Notes: generated by a model not told the origin, from the sequence alone. A stretch of DNA of 25,831 nucleotides from an uncultured Selenomonadales bacterium (GCA_937915885.1 CALGGP010000300.1:1-25831); one strand, 5' to 3'. Counted from the first letter of the stretch, positions 8,503-17,509 are shown. Program-made: numbers and translations.

Positions 8503-9957
8503 ATGGCTATGACGGTTCTAAACAATGCGTCGGCTCAATTTGCAATCGGCGTTCTCAATCGCAACTCGACCGCGCTCGGCAAGGCGCTGCGTAAAGTTTC
8601 GACGGGGCAAAAATTAAATGCCGCTGCCGACGACGCGTCCGCTTACTCCATCAGTGAGCAGATGCGCTCCAAAATCCGTTCGCTCGAGCAGGGCGTTCGC
8701 AATGTCCAAAACGGTTCCGCCATGCTCAAAATTGCCTCGGGCGGCATTGAAAATATCGTCGAGGAACTGCGCGAGCTAAAAGAACTGGCAATCGACGCCG
8801 CTAACGATTCAAACACCGATGACGATCGGAGGATTATGCAAAAGATCTTCGATCAGAAAAAGGATAACATCAACGACATTGCCACCGCCACGAATTATAA
8901 TTCCAAGCGCCTGCTCGACGGCTCGTATTTCAGTCCGCGCAATATTCCCACCACAAAAGCCGCCTCCGGCTCGGTCGTCAACGGCGCCTTTGTCAACGGT
9001 GTCAGCGGAATGTTTTCGTTGCCGACCGAAACAATGAATAAGACCGGCGCTCAAGAATGGGCGACCGGGCGCACCGCTTATCGACACACCTACAGAGACG
9101 GCGATATCGCGCTCAACTTCGGCAGCGTCACTCTCGACGGCGAATTGATCTCGTTTCCTTACGATCTCGATCAGCAAGGCTTTACAATCCTTTGCACCAC
9201 CGTCGACTGCCGCTCGTATTTCGGTTTCAAGTTCGACGCCGGGATGGACGTCGGCACCGGCACGGCGGACGGTGATTATGATGCTCCGTTTTACACCATC
9301 GGGATTCGCGGGGCGAAAAATTCTGCGGAGGTGGCGAAGGCATTTTTCGACGGGCTCGTCAGCGCGCTCGATCTCGATCCGGAAACCGTCAACGACACCA
9401 TCACGCTCAACTCAGTCCATGCCTTATTCGTCAATCGCTCCGGCGATCAATACAGTTTCAATCAAGGCGACGCCAATTTTTGGATTTTCGAGGGCTACGT
9501 CGAAAGTTATGCGCCTGCCGACGATTATTTACTCGACATCGGCGGCGGGCACGACAAGGATTGGAACGCGTTCACCGTCCATTACGGCGAGCACTCTAAT
9601 CAGTCGACGAATTTTTATATCAAGGACATGCACACCGGCTCGTTGGGGATCAATGTGGCGAGTGTTACGACGCGCGATATTGCCAAGGCGGCGCTCGATG
9701 TCATAAACAGCGCGATCACTTATGCGCTAAACGAGGCAACCAATGTCGGGGCATCGTTGGCGCGGCTCGAGTACACCGAAAACAATGTGGCAACGCAAGT
9801 GGAGAATGTGCAGGCGTCGGAGTCGGCGATCCGCGACGCGGACATGGCAAAAGAAATGACCGAGTACACTCGACAGAACGTCCTGACGCAGGCGTCGCAA
9901 GCGATGTTGGCGCAGGCTAATCAAAACTCGTCGAGCGTCCTCGGGCTGTTGCAATAA
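8503..9957 (+). CDS. Flagellin with a large variable surface domain
   Basis: The filament subunit, exported by the flagellar type III apparatus and polymerised outside the cell. It has 484 residues. The conserved N-terminal D0/D1 region (1-145) includes LRKVSTGQKLNAAADDAS and the helix VEELRELKELAIDAAN. The C-terminal D1/D0 region (about 400-484) has VATQVENVQASESAIRDADMAKEM and the terminal coiled region ending SSVLGLLQ. The middle (about 146-400) is a variable aromatic and acidic domain containing Cys231 and Cys236, unusual for a flagellin. ATG 8503 lies 7 bases after AGGGAGGTG (8487-8495). Only 59 bases separate it from meaB, and a terminator lies between; I see no clear sigma-28 promoter. 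The family is certain; whether it is the main filament protein is not known. Confidence 0.95.
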   Translation: MAMTVLNNASAQFAIGVLNRNSTALGKALRKVSTGQKLNAAADDASAYSISEQMRSKIRSLEQGVRNVQNGSAMLKIASGGIENIVEELRELKELAIDAANDSNTDDDRRIMQKIFDQKKDNINDIATATNYNSKRLLDGSYFSPRNIPTTKAASGSVVNGAFVNGVSGMFSLPTETMNKTGAQEWATGRTAYRHTYRDGDIALNFGSVTLDGELISFPYDLDQQGFTILCTTVDCRSYFGFKFDAGMDVGTGTADGDYDAPFYTIGIRGAKNSAEVAKAFFDGLVSALDLDPETVNDTITLNSVHALFVNRSGDQYSFNQGDANFWIFEGYVESYAPADDYLLDIGGGHDKDWNAFTVHYGEHSNQSTNFYIKDMHTGSLGINVASVTTRDIAKAALDVINSAITYALNEATNVGASLARLEYTENNVATQVENVQASESAIRDADMAKEMTEYTRQNVLTQASQAMLAQANQNSSSVLGLLQ

Positions 9958-9979
9958 AAAAACGGAAGCGGTTGCTCCC
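9956..9979 (-). terminator. Terminator of the minus-strand glycosyltransferase gene
   Basis: On the minus strand GGGAGC, loop AACC and GCTTCC form a 6-bp stem with one G-T pair, followed by G and seven T. It begins immediately after the glycosyltransferase stop and overlaps the end of the convergent flagellin gene. Confidence 0.6.
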
Positions 9980-11404
9980 TCAATTCAACTGCAGATGCTC
10001 CCAGGCTTTGTTGACATTCATCATGATGCATTGACCGGTATTGCGCGGGCTGATGTAATTTTTTCCGTCGGCGAGCCGAAGACTGACCGTGCCGTCGGCG
10101 TTATCGATCACGTCGCCCAAAAATACTTCCGCGTCCGAGGTCGACAGCTCACCCTTGGCGCCGAAACTCGCGATGTATTTTTCCATCGACGGAATGTACA
10201 GCGCGAATTTTTTTTCGGCTCGAATGACTTTGATCGCATGTTGCGGATCATTCGAGTGCAACATATTCTCCGCCTGCTCGTCGACCGTCAAAAAAGTTCT
10301 GAAGTACGTCACGGCTGCACCGACGGGCGTCGAAAATTTGTTGATCTCGATCTGCCAACCGAGCCGTTGATTTTCAGCTTTCAGCATCTCCGAATTACAA
10401 AAGAAATACGCCATCATTTTTGCGATGCCGACCTGATCTTTATCAGCCAACAGCCGCGAAAACAATTCTCCGAACGTATCATAGCGCTGTTCAAATTCGA
10501 TTGCCGGCAGTCGACTCACGACAGAATATTTTTCGCGCCGACGCTCGAAAATGTAATCGAAACACCGCATCCTCAACTCGGGATTGCTCGAAAAAATTTC
10601 GTGGTTGTCCATGAACCGATTGATTTTTTGTAGCGCCGTGAGCAGGTCGTTGATGTAGTCGTAAAAACTTTTGTCGATTGAGTATTTCGAGTGCGAGACG
10701 GAATCGCGTCGGAAGCGGTAAAGATGCGTCACGGTCGGGATCAAAATAAAGCGAGCCGCGCACACATGACAGCACAACGCAAAAAAATTGTCGTCGAGCA
10801 TGTGCATCACAGGAAATTCGATTTCGTTCTCGATCAAAAAATCGCGCCGCAAAAATAATTTCCATGGCGGATGCCCTTTAAAATTCCCGCTCGTAAATCG
10901 GCGCAGGCGTTGAAGAATATCATCGGGCTCGGGCGTCGGCGCCTTGACGAGGTACGGCGAACGCATCATCGGCATGTCTTTGATGTCAACGTCCTTTTTC
11001 AAGATGCGATATCGATCCGTCCTCAACACATCGGCGTCGTATTTTTCGGCAAGGGCATGCAGTACTTCAAAGGCGGTCGACACAAGCACATCATCGTTGT
11101 CGAGGAAGGCAACGTATTTGCCGCGCGCCAGCTTGATCCCGAGGTTGCGCGGCATCGACGGGTGACCGGAATTTTTTTTCAAGCGGATAAGTCGAAGGCG
11201 CCCCGAAAATTTTTCGTTGAAACTCTCGACAATCTCCACCGTCCGATCCGTCGAGCAATCATCGATCGCGATCAGCTCATAATTCTTGAACGTCTGATTC
11301 ACGACGCTCGTTAAAGTCTCTTCGATGAAACGCTCACAATTATACATTGGAATGATCAGCGATACCGCGACGCTAAAGGGACGAGAAAAATCCTCAATCT
11401 CCAT
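9980..11404 (-). CDS. Glycosyltransferase family 2 protein
   Basis: Transfers a sugar from a nucleotide-sugar donor to an unidentified acceptor. With the start at 11404 it has 474 residues. The GT-A fold covers about 1-230: VSLIIPMYNCERFIEE (15-30), IDDCSTD (47-53) and the metal-binding DNDD at 102-105. The remaining half has no motif I recognise and ends in a beta-rich segment. ATG 11404 overlaps the stop of the upstream methyltransferase gene by one base, with GGAGGTG (11415-11421) 10 bases upstream; an ATG at 11425 lies upstream of that site and is less likely. It is last in the minus-strand run and converges on the flagellin gene. Flagellin O-glycosylation is known in Selenomonas, so flagellin is a plausible acceptor, but capsule or envelope glycan synthesis is equally possible. 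Confidence 0.88.
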   Translation of the reverse strand: MEIEDFSRPFSVAVSLIIPMYNCERFIEETLTSVVNQTFKNYELIAIDDCSTDRTVEIVESFNEKFSGRLRLIRLKKNSGHPSMPRNLGIKLARGKYVAFLDNDDVLVSTAFEVLHALAEKYDADVLRTDRYRILKKDVDIKDMPMMRSPYLVKAPTPEPDDILQRLRRFTSGNFKGHPPWKLFLRRDFLIENEIEFPVMHMLDDNFFALCCHVCAARFILIPTVTHLYRFRRDSVSHSKYSIDKSFYDYINDLLTALQKINRFMDNHEIFSSNPELRMRCFDYIFERRREKYSVVSRLPAIEFEQRYDTFGELFSRLLADKDQVGIAKMMAYFFCNSEMLKAENQRLGWQIEINKFSTPVGAAVTYFRTFLTVDEQAENMLHSNDPQHAIKVIRAEKKFALYIPSMEKYIASFGAKGELSTSDAEVFLGDVIDNADGTVSLRLADGKNYISPRNTGQCIMMNVNKAWEHLQLN

Positions 11405-12753
11405 CAATTGACAACACCTCCGCATCTTTCGAGCAGCGCCACCGACTCAACATGCGACGTGAACGGGAACATATCTACGGGGCGTATTTTTTTCGTCCGA
11501 TATCCGATTGTCGACAGGATTGACAAATCTCGAGCCAACGTCGCGGGATTGCAACTCACGTAAATTATTTTCGACGGGCTCATTGTCGACAGCGCCTCCA
11601 ACACTTTTTGATCGCAACCCGCGCGCGGTGGATCGAGCACCGCCACATCGATCCCCTCCGCGCGGAGCGCCGACATTATTTTTGACGCGTCGCCCAATAT
11701 AAATTCCGCATTTTTGATGTTGTTCTCTCGAGCGTTCCGTCGGGCGTCGTCTATCGCCGACGATACAATTTCTATACCAATCGCCCGCCGCGCCAGTCGA
11801 GCCATCGTCAATGTGATCGTCCCCGTCCCGCAATACGCGTCGAGTATCGTCTCGCTCCCCGTCAGTTGAGCAAACTCCACCGCCGCCGCGTATAATTTTT
11901 CCGCTTGCGACGTGTTCACTTGGAAGAATGATCGCGCCGATATATTAAACTTCAAATCGCCGATCCGATCGAGGATCGTTCGACCGCCATATAAAATTTT
12001 CGTCTCGCGCCCGAGGATCACGTTGTTGCGATACGTTTGCACATTTTGTTGGATCGTCGTCACGTGCGGCAATTCTTCTCTCAACGCCCGAATGATCGCT
12101 TTCGAGTGCGGCAATTCCTTCGTCGCCGTCACCAGCACAAGCATCGTCTCACCGTCCGCGCCGACCCGCCCCATCACATGCCTCATCACTCCGACGTGCC
12201 TATCCTCGTCATACGCGCTCACATTGAATCGCTCGAGTACTCGTCGCGCCGCGCGGAGCATTTCATCATTCGCCGACCGTTGGATCAAACATTCGTTCGT
12301 ATCGACGATCTCATGCGTCCGCTTCGCATAACAGCCGATCGTCAATCCGTCCTTCGACCGCCCGACGGGGAATTGCATCTTGTTTCGATACCGCCACGGC
12401 TCATTCATCCCGACCGTCGGCTCCACCTCCGCGCGGATTTTTCCGATCCGCTCGATCGCATCGACCACCTGTCGACGCTTCCACATCAATTGCGCCTCAT
12501 AATTCATGTGCTGCAGTTGACAGCCGCCGCATCGATCGAACAGCGGACAACGCGGCTCGATCCGATCGATGCTCGGCTCGACGATCTCTATCAGCCGTCC
12601 GACGGCGTAATTTTTTTTCCGATCAATAATTTCAATCCGCGCCCGCTCATTCGGAAGCCCGCCGTCCACAAACACCGTCAAACCGTCGAGCCGCCCGACT
12701 CCCTGCGCCTCGCTCGTCAAGCCGTCGAGCTCAATCTCATGCGTCTCCATCAT
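11404..12753 (-). CDS. rlmD: 23S rRNA (uracil-5-)-methyltransferase, RumA/RlmD family
   Basis: A SAM-dependent enzyme that makes 5-methyluridine in 23S rRNA (U1939 in E. coli; some Firmicutes homologues, RlmCD, also modify U747). It has 449 residues in the expected order: an N-terminal TRAM domain (about 1-58), cysteines for a [4Fe-4S] cluster (CPLFDRCGGC near 68-77 and a further Cys further on), the SAM-binding loop ILDAYCGTGT, the DPPRAGC motif and the catalytic VSCNPATLARD near the C-terminus. Two adjacent ATGs (12753, 12750) are possible starts; the stop of the upstream NlpC/P60 gene lies within them, so translation is probably coupled. No strong ribosome site is visible. Which uridine is modified cannot be decided here. 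Confidence 0.93.
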   Translation of the reverse strand: MMETHEIELDGLTSEAQGVGRLDGLTVFVDGGLPNERARIEIIDRKKNYAVGRLIEIVEPSIDRIEPRCPLFDRCGGCQLQHMNYEAQLMWKRRQVVDAIERIGKIRAEVEPTVGMNEPWRYRNKMQFPVGRSKDGLTIGCYAKRTHEIVDTNECLIQRSANDEMLRAARRVLERFNVSAYDEDRHVGVMRHVMGRVGADGETMLVLVTATKELPHSKAIIRALREELPHVTTIQQNVQTYRNNVILGRETKILYGGRTILDRIGDLKFNISARSFFQVNTSQAEKLYAAAVEFAQLTGSETILDAYCGTGTITLTMARLARRAIGIEIVSSAIDDARRNARENNIKNAEFILGDASKIMSALRAEGIDVAVLDPPRAGCDQKVLEALSTMSPSKIIYVSCNPATLARDLSILSTIGYRTKKIRPVDMFPFTSHVESVALLERCGGVVN

Positions 12754-14048
12754 TCGTGCGCGACCGCGCCGATCGTCGACAACTGATCGATCGTTTCGAC
12801 TTCCGCGATTCCGTGATAATGCAGATCGCTCACGAGCACCTTCCGAATATAAATTTTCTCGCCGTTGGCTATGTAACTGCTCATCGCGTGAATGACGAGC
12901 GGCGTGCCGTTTTTGTCCTGACCGAGTTTCATCATCACGTGCCCGCGCTTGAATAAAAGCGATCCGACCGGCGCGCGCTTGACGATGTCGAGACGCTTGT
13001 ACGAGCTGACGTCATTGAACACCGCCCAAATCGGCATCACCGACTCCTGATTGCCGGTGTCGCGCGGCAGTTCGATCCCCATCGAGCGGTACACGTCGCC
13101 GACGAACGCCGAGCAGTCGACGCTTTCATTCAAGCCGCCCCAACCGTACTCGTCGCCGAGAAATTTGAACGCCTGACGAATCATATTGTTTTGAGTGCAC
13201 GGCAGCCAACCTTTATTGATCGAGCTGTCGTCGGCGATCGGCACGTAAACTTCGCGGAGCCGCCCCTTGATCGAGATCGGCAATCGAGCGAGCCACTCCG
13301 AACCGGCTTTGTTCGTTTCGATCGACGGGAATGCGGGAATCATTATATTAAATTTGATGCCGCGCGGCGAAACTTTGACCGCGTCTTGCGACGACGATGT
13401 TTTGTTCGACGCCGTTTGAAACAGCGGGATCACCGCGCCCATTTGGAACGGCAGGCTTCGGTCTTCGACCTCGACGATTTTTTTGTTGTCGATGACGACG
13501 AGAAATTCATTCGGCTCGACGTAAGTCAACCACGTCTCGCGATCGGTGAACGCGATATCGTCACGTTGGAGCCAGCCGAAATAATTTCGAGAGCGACAGA
13601 AAAAATATTGATCGTCGCGGCTCGGAATGAAAACGGCAACGGGCTCGGCGGGATCGAGCGCGGTCGCCTGATCATCGTCGTAGTTGTCGCCGTTCCAAGG
13701 TTGCGGCTTCAATCGCATGTCGGCGCGTCGGACGGTCACCGCGTATTGCACTTCGACGGGCGCCGTCACCGAATATCCGCCTTCCCGATCCGATTTATCG
13801 AGCATCGTTTGAATGTCGGACGCGGGCAATTGAGTCGGGAACTTGGCAAGGTCGGTTGAATAAAAATCTTTCGCGTGCATTTGAGCGTTGAGCGTCCGAA
13901 TTTGCGACGCGCTCAACAACACCCGATCGCCATCGGCAGTCAACCAATACTCGGGCGTTGCGCGCTCGCCCTTGATCTCCACCGTCGACGCAAACACCGT
14001 CGCGCTCATTATCAACATCACCCACGCCATCAATAAAAATTTTTTCAT
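12750..14048 (-). CDS. Secreted NlpC/P60 family cell-wall hydrolase with SH3-like domains
   Basis: A predicted exported peptidoglycan endopeptidase. The start ATG 14048 has GAAGGAG (14058-14064) 9 bases upstream and gives a clear signal peptide, MKKFLLMAWVMLIMSATVFA, with cleavage after about residue 20; an upstream in-frame ATG at 14093 would bury it. The protein has 432 residues. The middle (about 95-270) looks like one or two bacterial SH3-like binding modules. The C-terminal NlpC/P60 domain carries the catalytic Cys312 in VDCSAF, His370 in GHVMMKLG and a third polar residue in HAMSS near 385. It lies between the Uma2 gene and rlmD, in the same run as murD and murG, which fits a role in envelope growth or turnover. 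Confidence 0.88.
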   Translation of the reverse strand: MKKFLLMAWVMLIMSATVFASTVEIKGERATPEYWLTADGDRVLLSASQIRTLNAQMHAKDFYSTDLAKFPTQLPASDIQTMLDKSDREGGYSVTAPVEVQYAVTVRRADMRLKPQPWNGDNYDDDQATALDPAEPVAVFIPSRDDQYFFCRSRNYFGWLQRDDIAFTDRETWLTYVEPNEFLVVIDNKKIVEVEDRSLPFQMGAVIPLFQTASNKTSSSQDAVKVSPRGIKFNIMIPAFPSIETNKAGSEWLARLPISIKGRLREVYVPIADDSSINKGWLPCTQNNMIRQAFKFLGDEYGWGGLNESVDCSAFVGDVYRSMGIELPRDTGNQESVMPIWAVFNDVSSYKRLDIVKRAPVGSLLFKRGHVMMKLGQDKNGTPLVIHAMSSYIANGEKIYIRKVLVSDLHYHGIAEVETIDQLSTIGAVAHE

Positions 14049-14080
14049 CGCAATCATCTCCTTCGTCGGAGGAACAAATT

Positions 14081-14662
14081 TTAATCGATCCAACGAAACA
14101 CGTCGTGCACGTCCACCTCGAGATCGTCAAACAACGTCACCTTGATTTTGAATCGCGCCTCCGCACGCTGTTGATCGCTCAACTCGTCCCACTCCTCCGG
14201 CGAATACACCGTGTAAACGTCATCGAGCACGTATTTGCCTTCAATCAGATGATACACCGTAATATTTTTATTGCGCGGATCGATGATCCAATACTCGCGG
14301 ACGCCGTTGCGCTCGTAGATATCTTTCTTGACGCTGATATCTCGCTTCGCTGTCGACTTCGACAGCACCTCCACACACAAATCCGGCACGCCGTAAATCG
14401 TATTGTGTTGTCTCACTATCGACGGATCGAGCACCACTTTAAAATCCGGCTGCAGAACATTGCCGTCGGGAAAATGCACATCGAGACTGTCGGAGAAGTA
14501 GCGCCCCGTTTTTTTATCCCACAAATAATTTCCGATGGTGATCACCAGATTGCAAATAAGTGTGTTGTGTTCGCTCGTCCCGCTCGGTGACATGACTTTC
14601 ACTCCTTCGATAAATTCATACTGAGGATTCATCAGATAATCGCTGAGAATCGCTTCCATCAT
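14081..14662 (-). CDS. Uma2 family (DUF820) restriction-endonuclease-fold protein
   Basis: A 193-residue protein of the Uma2 family, a PD-(D/E)XK nuclease fold of unknown biological role. Supporting motifs are EFIEGVKVMSPSG at the N-terminus, QPDFKVVLDPS (the PD motif), VPDLCVEVLSKSTAKRD (the E of the E-x-K element and the conserved serine region), and YERNGVREYWIIDPRN. The start ATG 14662 (or 14659) follows AAGGAG with 6 (or 9) bases spacing and overlaps the murG stop as ATGATG. The 3' end overlaps the longer possible reading of the NlpC/P60 gene but not its preferred start. Family members are often found in many copies per genome. It occupies the place downstream of murG where murC or murB often lies. 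Fold assignment is good; function is unknown. Confidence 0.88.
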   Translation of the reverse strand: MMEAILSDYLMNPQYEFIEGVKVMSPSGTSEHNTLICNLVITIGNYLWDKKTGRYFSDSLDVHFPDGNVLQPDFKVVLDPSIVRQHNTIYGVPDLCVEVLSKSTAKRDISVKKDIYERNGVREYWIIDPRNKNITVYHLIEGKYVLDDVYTVYSPEEWDELSDQQRAEARFKIKVTLFDDLEVDVHDVFRWID

Positions 14663-15783
14663 GATCCGCTCCTTTCTTTCGACAAATCGATAATCATATC
14701 GGCGATCACGTCCGCCGCCTGCGGTTGACCCAATTTTTTGCTTGCCGCCGCCATCGATTGTAATTTTTCCCGATCGCTCAACAGTTCTTTGATCAATCGC
14801 TCGAGTCCCGTCGATGTCAAATCTTTGTTGAGGATCATTCGAGCCGCGCCCGCGTCGACCAACTCTCGCGCGTTAAACTCCTGATGATTTTCCGCCGCGA
14901 ACGGATATGGGATCAATATCGACGGCACACCCCGCGCGGTGAGCTCCGCCAAACCCGTTGCGCCCGCTCGAAACACCGCCAGATCAGCCATCGCCATTGC
15001 GCGCGGCATGTCGTAAAGATACGGCTCGACGCGAATGTGATCGATCGACGAGAGATCGACGCCCGCGTCTTTCAATCGAGTGATCACGTCGTCGTATTCG
15101 CCGCGACCGGTGACGTGCAGATACTGAATCGAATCGTCCTTCGATGCATGCGCGAGCACATCAATCATCGCTCGGTTGATCGAGCGCGCGCCGCGACTGC
15201 CGCCCGAGATCAGCACGACGGGTTTGTCGTCGACGAAGTTGTACGTTTTGAGCCCTTCCGCGCGGGTGCCCTCGAGCACGGCTTTTCGGATCGGATTGCC
15301 GGTGTACGTGGTCTTGTCGGCGGGAAATTTTTTGAGCGCGCGCTCGGAGCCGACGGCAATTTTCGTGACGAACTTCGACAAAATTTTGTTGGTGATGCCC
15401 GCGACGACGTTTTGTTCTTGAATCAGAGTCGGAACGTGATCGAGTGAGGCGGCGAGCAGTATCGGTCCGCAGACGTAGCCGCCCGTCCCGACGACGACGT
15501 TCGGATTAAACTCTTTGACGATCGCCCCGGCTTTCTTGATCGAGAGAATTGCGTTGGCGGCGCGCTTGAAATTTTCGAGCGTAAAGTGTCGTTCAAAGCC
15601 GCCTGCAAGGTCGAGCGCGCGGAACGGAATATTTTCCTTCGGAATGATATCCGCCTCGAGCCCGTGCTCCGTGCCCACGTATAAAAATTCCGCCTCGGGC
15701 ATTTTCGATTGGATTGTTCGCAGTAGCGTCAGCGCGGGGTAAATGTGTCCGCCCGTGCCTCCGCCGCTCATTATGATTTTCAT
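14659..15783 (-). CDS. murG: Undecaprenyl-PP-MurNAc-pentapeptide-UDPGlcNAc GlcNAc transferase
   Basis: Converts lipid I to lipid II at the inner face of the membrane, the last cytoplasmic step of peptidoglycan precursor synthesis. It has 374 residues. Visible motifs are the first glycine-rich loop SGGGTGGHIYPAL (residues 6-18), a second one GTGGYVCGP near 100, the third loop SGGSRGARSIN near 195, and the GT-B donor-site stretch RAGATGLAELTARGVPSILIPYPFAAENHQ near 270-298. Its ATG at 15783 overlaps the murD stop in an ATGA junction, with GGGAG upstream. In many bacteria ftsW lies between murD and murG; it is absent here. Confidence 0.97.
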   Translation of the reverse strand: MKIIMSGGGTGGHIYPALTLLRTIQSKMPEAEFLYVGTEHGLEADIIPKENIPFRALDLAGGFERHFTLENFKRAANAILSIKKAGAIVKEFNPNVVVGTGGYVCGPILLAASLDHVPTLIQEQNVVAGITNKILSKFVTKIAVGSERALKKFPADKTTYTGNPIRKAVLEGTRAEGLKTYNFVDDKPVVLISGGSRGARSINRAMIDVLAHASKDDSIQYLHVTGRGEYDDVITRLKDAGVDLSSIDHIRVEPYLYDMPRAMAMADLAVFRAGATGLAELTARGVPSILIPYPFAAENHQEFNARELVDAGAARMILNKDLTSTGLERLIKELLSDREKLQSMAAASKKLGQPQAADVIADMIIDLSKERSGS

Positions 15784-17153
15784 CGCTCAACTCCCAATCC
15801 GTTGACGAGACGTTTGAAGTCGCGCCCGCGCTGTTCAAAGCCGTCGTACATGTCGAAGCTCGCGCACGCCGGAGACAACAACACTATCTGATCCGCCGTC
15901 GCGATCGACCGCGCCAACTTCACCGCCGCCGACATCGAATAGCCCACCTCATGAATTTTTTCGTCGCCGATCCCGTTGTCCAACGCCGATTGTTTGAATC
16001 GCGCCGCCGCGTCGCCGACCAAGATCAATTCATCGACCCGCGCCTTCACCAATTGCATGAACTCCGTCAAGTCCGTTCCCTTGTCGTCGCCGCCCGCTAT
16101 CAAAATTATCCCGCCGTCAAACGTTTCGAGCGCCTTGATTGCCGAGTCCGTGTTCGTCGCCTTTGAATCATTATAATACTTCACGCCGTCGAGCTCCCGC
16201 ACAAATTCTATCCGATGCTCCACGCCCGTAAATTTTTTCAGCACCTCACTCATTTTTTCCGCCGTCGCGCCCGCCAACCGCGCCACCATCGACGCCGCCA
16301 ACGCATTTTCTACGTTGTGCGCGCCCTTAATCCCCAACTCCGCGATCGAACATAACTTTTCGATCTTACCGTCAATCTTTATGACGAGATCACCGTCGAG
16401 AACGAACGCGCCCTCGTCGAGCGCCGTCTGTCGACTGAAGTAAAACACTTTGCACGGCGCACGATCGATCATTCCGCGCGTCCGCTCGTCGTCGTAATTC
16501 AATACAACATAATCCGTCGGTTCCTCTTGCGCAAAAATTTTTTCCTTCATCGCCTGATAGACTTCCATCGACCCGTGCCGCTTGAGATGATCCGGCGTCA
16601 CGTTGAGGATCGCCGACACACGCGGTCGAAAGTGTTTCGTCGCTTCCATCTGATAGCTCGATATCTCCGCCGCGATCGCTCCGCCCGCGCCGACCTCGAG
16701 CGCCACTTCCGACAACGCCACCCCGATATTTCCTCCAACGCCGACTTTTTCATACGCCGTCTCGAGCAATAAACCGAGCAACGTCACCGTCGTCGTCTTG
16801 CCGTTGGTGCCCGTCACCGCACAGATCGGCGACCGCGCCAAGTCATATGCCAGTTCGACTTCGCTGATGATCTCGATGCTCCGCGCGGAGGCTTCCTTCA
16901 ACAACGGAATTTTTATCGGAACCGCCGGCGACACGATGATCAAATCGACGCCGTCAAGCTGATCGTCCGTCTGTCGACCGAATTTCAATCCGATCCCCAA
17001 CCGTCGAAGTTCATCAAAATCATACTTCAGATCACTCTCGAGCTTCGCATCGCTCAACGTCACGTCCGCTCCAAATTTTTTTGCGATCTTCGCCGCCGCA
17101 AATCCGCTGATCCCCGCGCCTATCACCAAAATTTTTTTCCCCGTCAATTGCAT
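15780..17153 (-). CDS. murD: UDP-N-acetylmuramoylalanine--D-glutamate ligase
   Basis: Adds D-glutamate to UDP-MurNAc-L-alanine using ATP in the cytoplasm. It has 457 residues: an N-terminal Rossmann-like domain (VIGAGISGFAAA at 11-22), the ATP-binding loop AVTGTNGKTTT near 112-122, the Mur ligase signatures EISSYQME and NVTPDHLKRHG, and the C-terminal domain with HRIEFV and YYNDSKATNTDS. ATG 17153 has GGAGG (17163-17167) 9 bases upstream. The sequence from the start codon through this site is identical to that before the neighbouring cupin gene. It is followed by murG with a 4-base overlap. Confidence 0.97.
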   Translation of the reverse strand: MQLTGKKILVIGAGISGFAAAKIAKKFGADVTLSDAKLESDLKYDFDELRRLGIGLKFGRQTDDQLDGVDLIIVSPAVPIKIPLLKEASARSIEIISEVELAYDLARSPICAVTGTNGKTTTVTLLGLLLETAYEKVGVGGNIGVALSEVALEVGAGGAIAAEISSYQMEATKHFRPRVSAILNVTPDHLKRHGSMEVYQAMKEKIFAQEEPTDYVVLNYDDERTRGMIDRAPCKVFYFSRQTALDEGAFVLDGDLVIKIDGKIEKLCSIAELGIKGAHNVENALAASMVARLAGATAEKMSEVLKKFTGVEHRIEFVRELDGVKYYNDSKATNTDSAIKALETFDGGIILIAGGDDKGTDLTEFMQLVKARVDELILVGDAAARFKQSALDNGIGDEKIHEVGYSMSAAVKLARSIATADQIVLLSPACASFDMYDGFEQRGRDFKRLVNGLGVER

Positions 17154-17167
17154 CGATCAAACCTCCG
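17151..17167. repeat. 17-bp direct repeat, copy 1 (murD start and ribosome site)
   Basis: CATCGATCAAACCTCCG, containing the murD start codon and Shine-Dalgarno sequence on the minus strand. The second copy is at 17493-17509. Confidence 0.8.
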
Positions 17168-17171
17168 CATT

Positions 17172-17495
17172 TCATTCGTCGCCCGTCCGATCGGCTACGA
17201 AATCGATCTCGGCATATCCCGCCGACATTCTGATCGAATGCTCCGCGCCCTCGGGAATCGTATACATTTCGCCGCTCGAGTGCGTCGTCGTCTTGCCGCC
17301 GATCGTCAAGCGACATTCGCCGCTCACTACGAGACTGCTCTGCGCCCCATGCTTATGCGCCGGAAAATCGACGTCACGATCGGCGCTCACGAAAAACAAC
17401 GTGCCCGCCTCGACAGGAACAATGCGAACGTCAATCCCCTCGACGCCAAAATTTTGCGCGGGAATATCTCTAAGAATCTCACCGAATACGCTCAT
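17172..17495 (-). CDS. Small cupin-domain protein
   Basis: A 107-residue single-domain cupin. The first cupin motif has His47 and His49 (PAHKH) with Gln52 near the place of the usual glutamate; the second has His86 (PEGAEHSI). With three histidines it could bind a metal, but the missing glutamate leaves that open. ATG 17495 is preceded by GGAGGTTTGATCG, identical to the sequence before murD. It sits between mraY and murD, normally direct neighbours or separated by other mur genes, and has no known part in peptidoglycan synthesis. Its substrate or ligand cannot be told; enzymes, sugar-binding proteins and storage-type cupins all share this fold. Confidence 0.82.
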   Translation of the reverse strand: MSVFGEILRDIPAQNFGVEGIDVRIVPVEAGTLFFVSADRDVDFPAHKHGAQSSLVVSGECRLTIGGKTTTHSSGEMYTIPEGAEHSIRMSAGYAEIDFVADRTGDE

Positions 17496-17509
17496 CGATC
17501 AAACCTCCG
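17493..17509. repeat. 17-bp direct repeat, copy 2 (cupin start and ribosome site)
   Basis: Identical to 17151-17167 over 17 bases. It holds the cupin start codon and Shine-Dalgarno sequence and abuts the mraY stop at 17510. The two copies frame exactly the cupin coding unit. Confidence 0.8.

Noticed and set aside
9540..9640. Flagellinolysin-type protease domain in the flagellin insert
   Set aside because: The His-rich stretch (VHYGEHSNQ) lacks the HExxH zinc motif.
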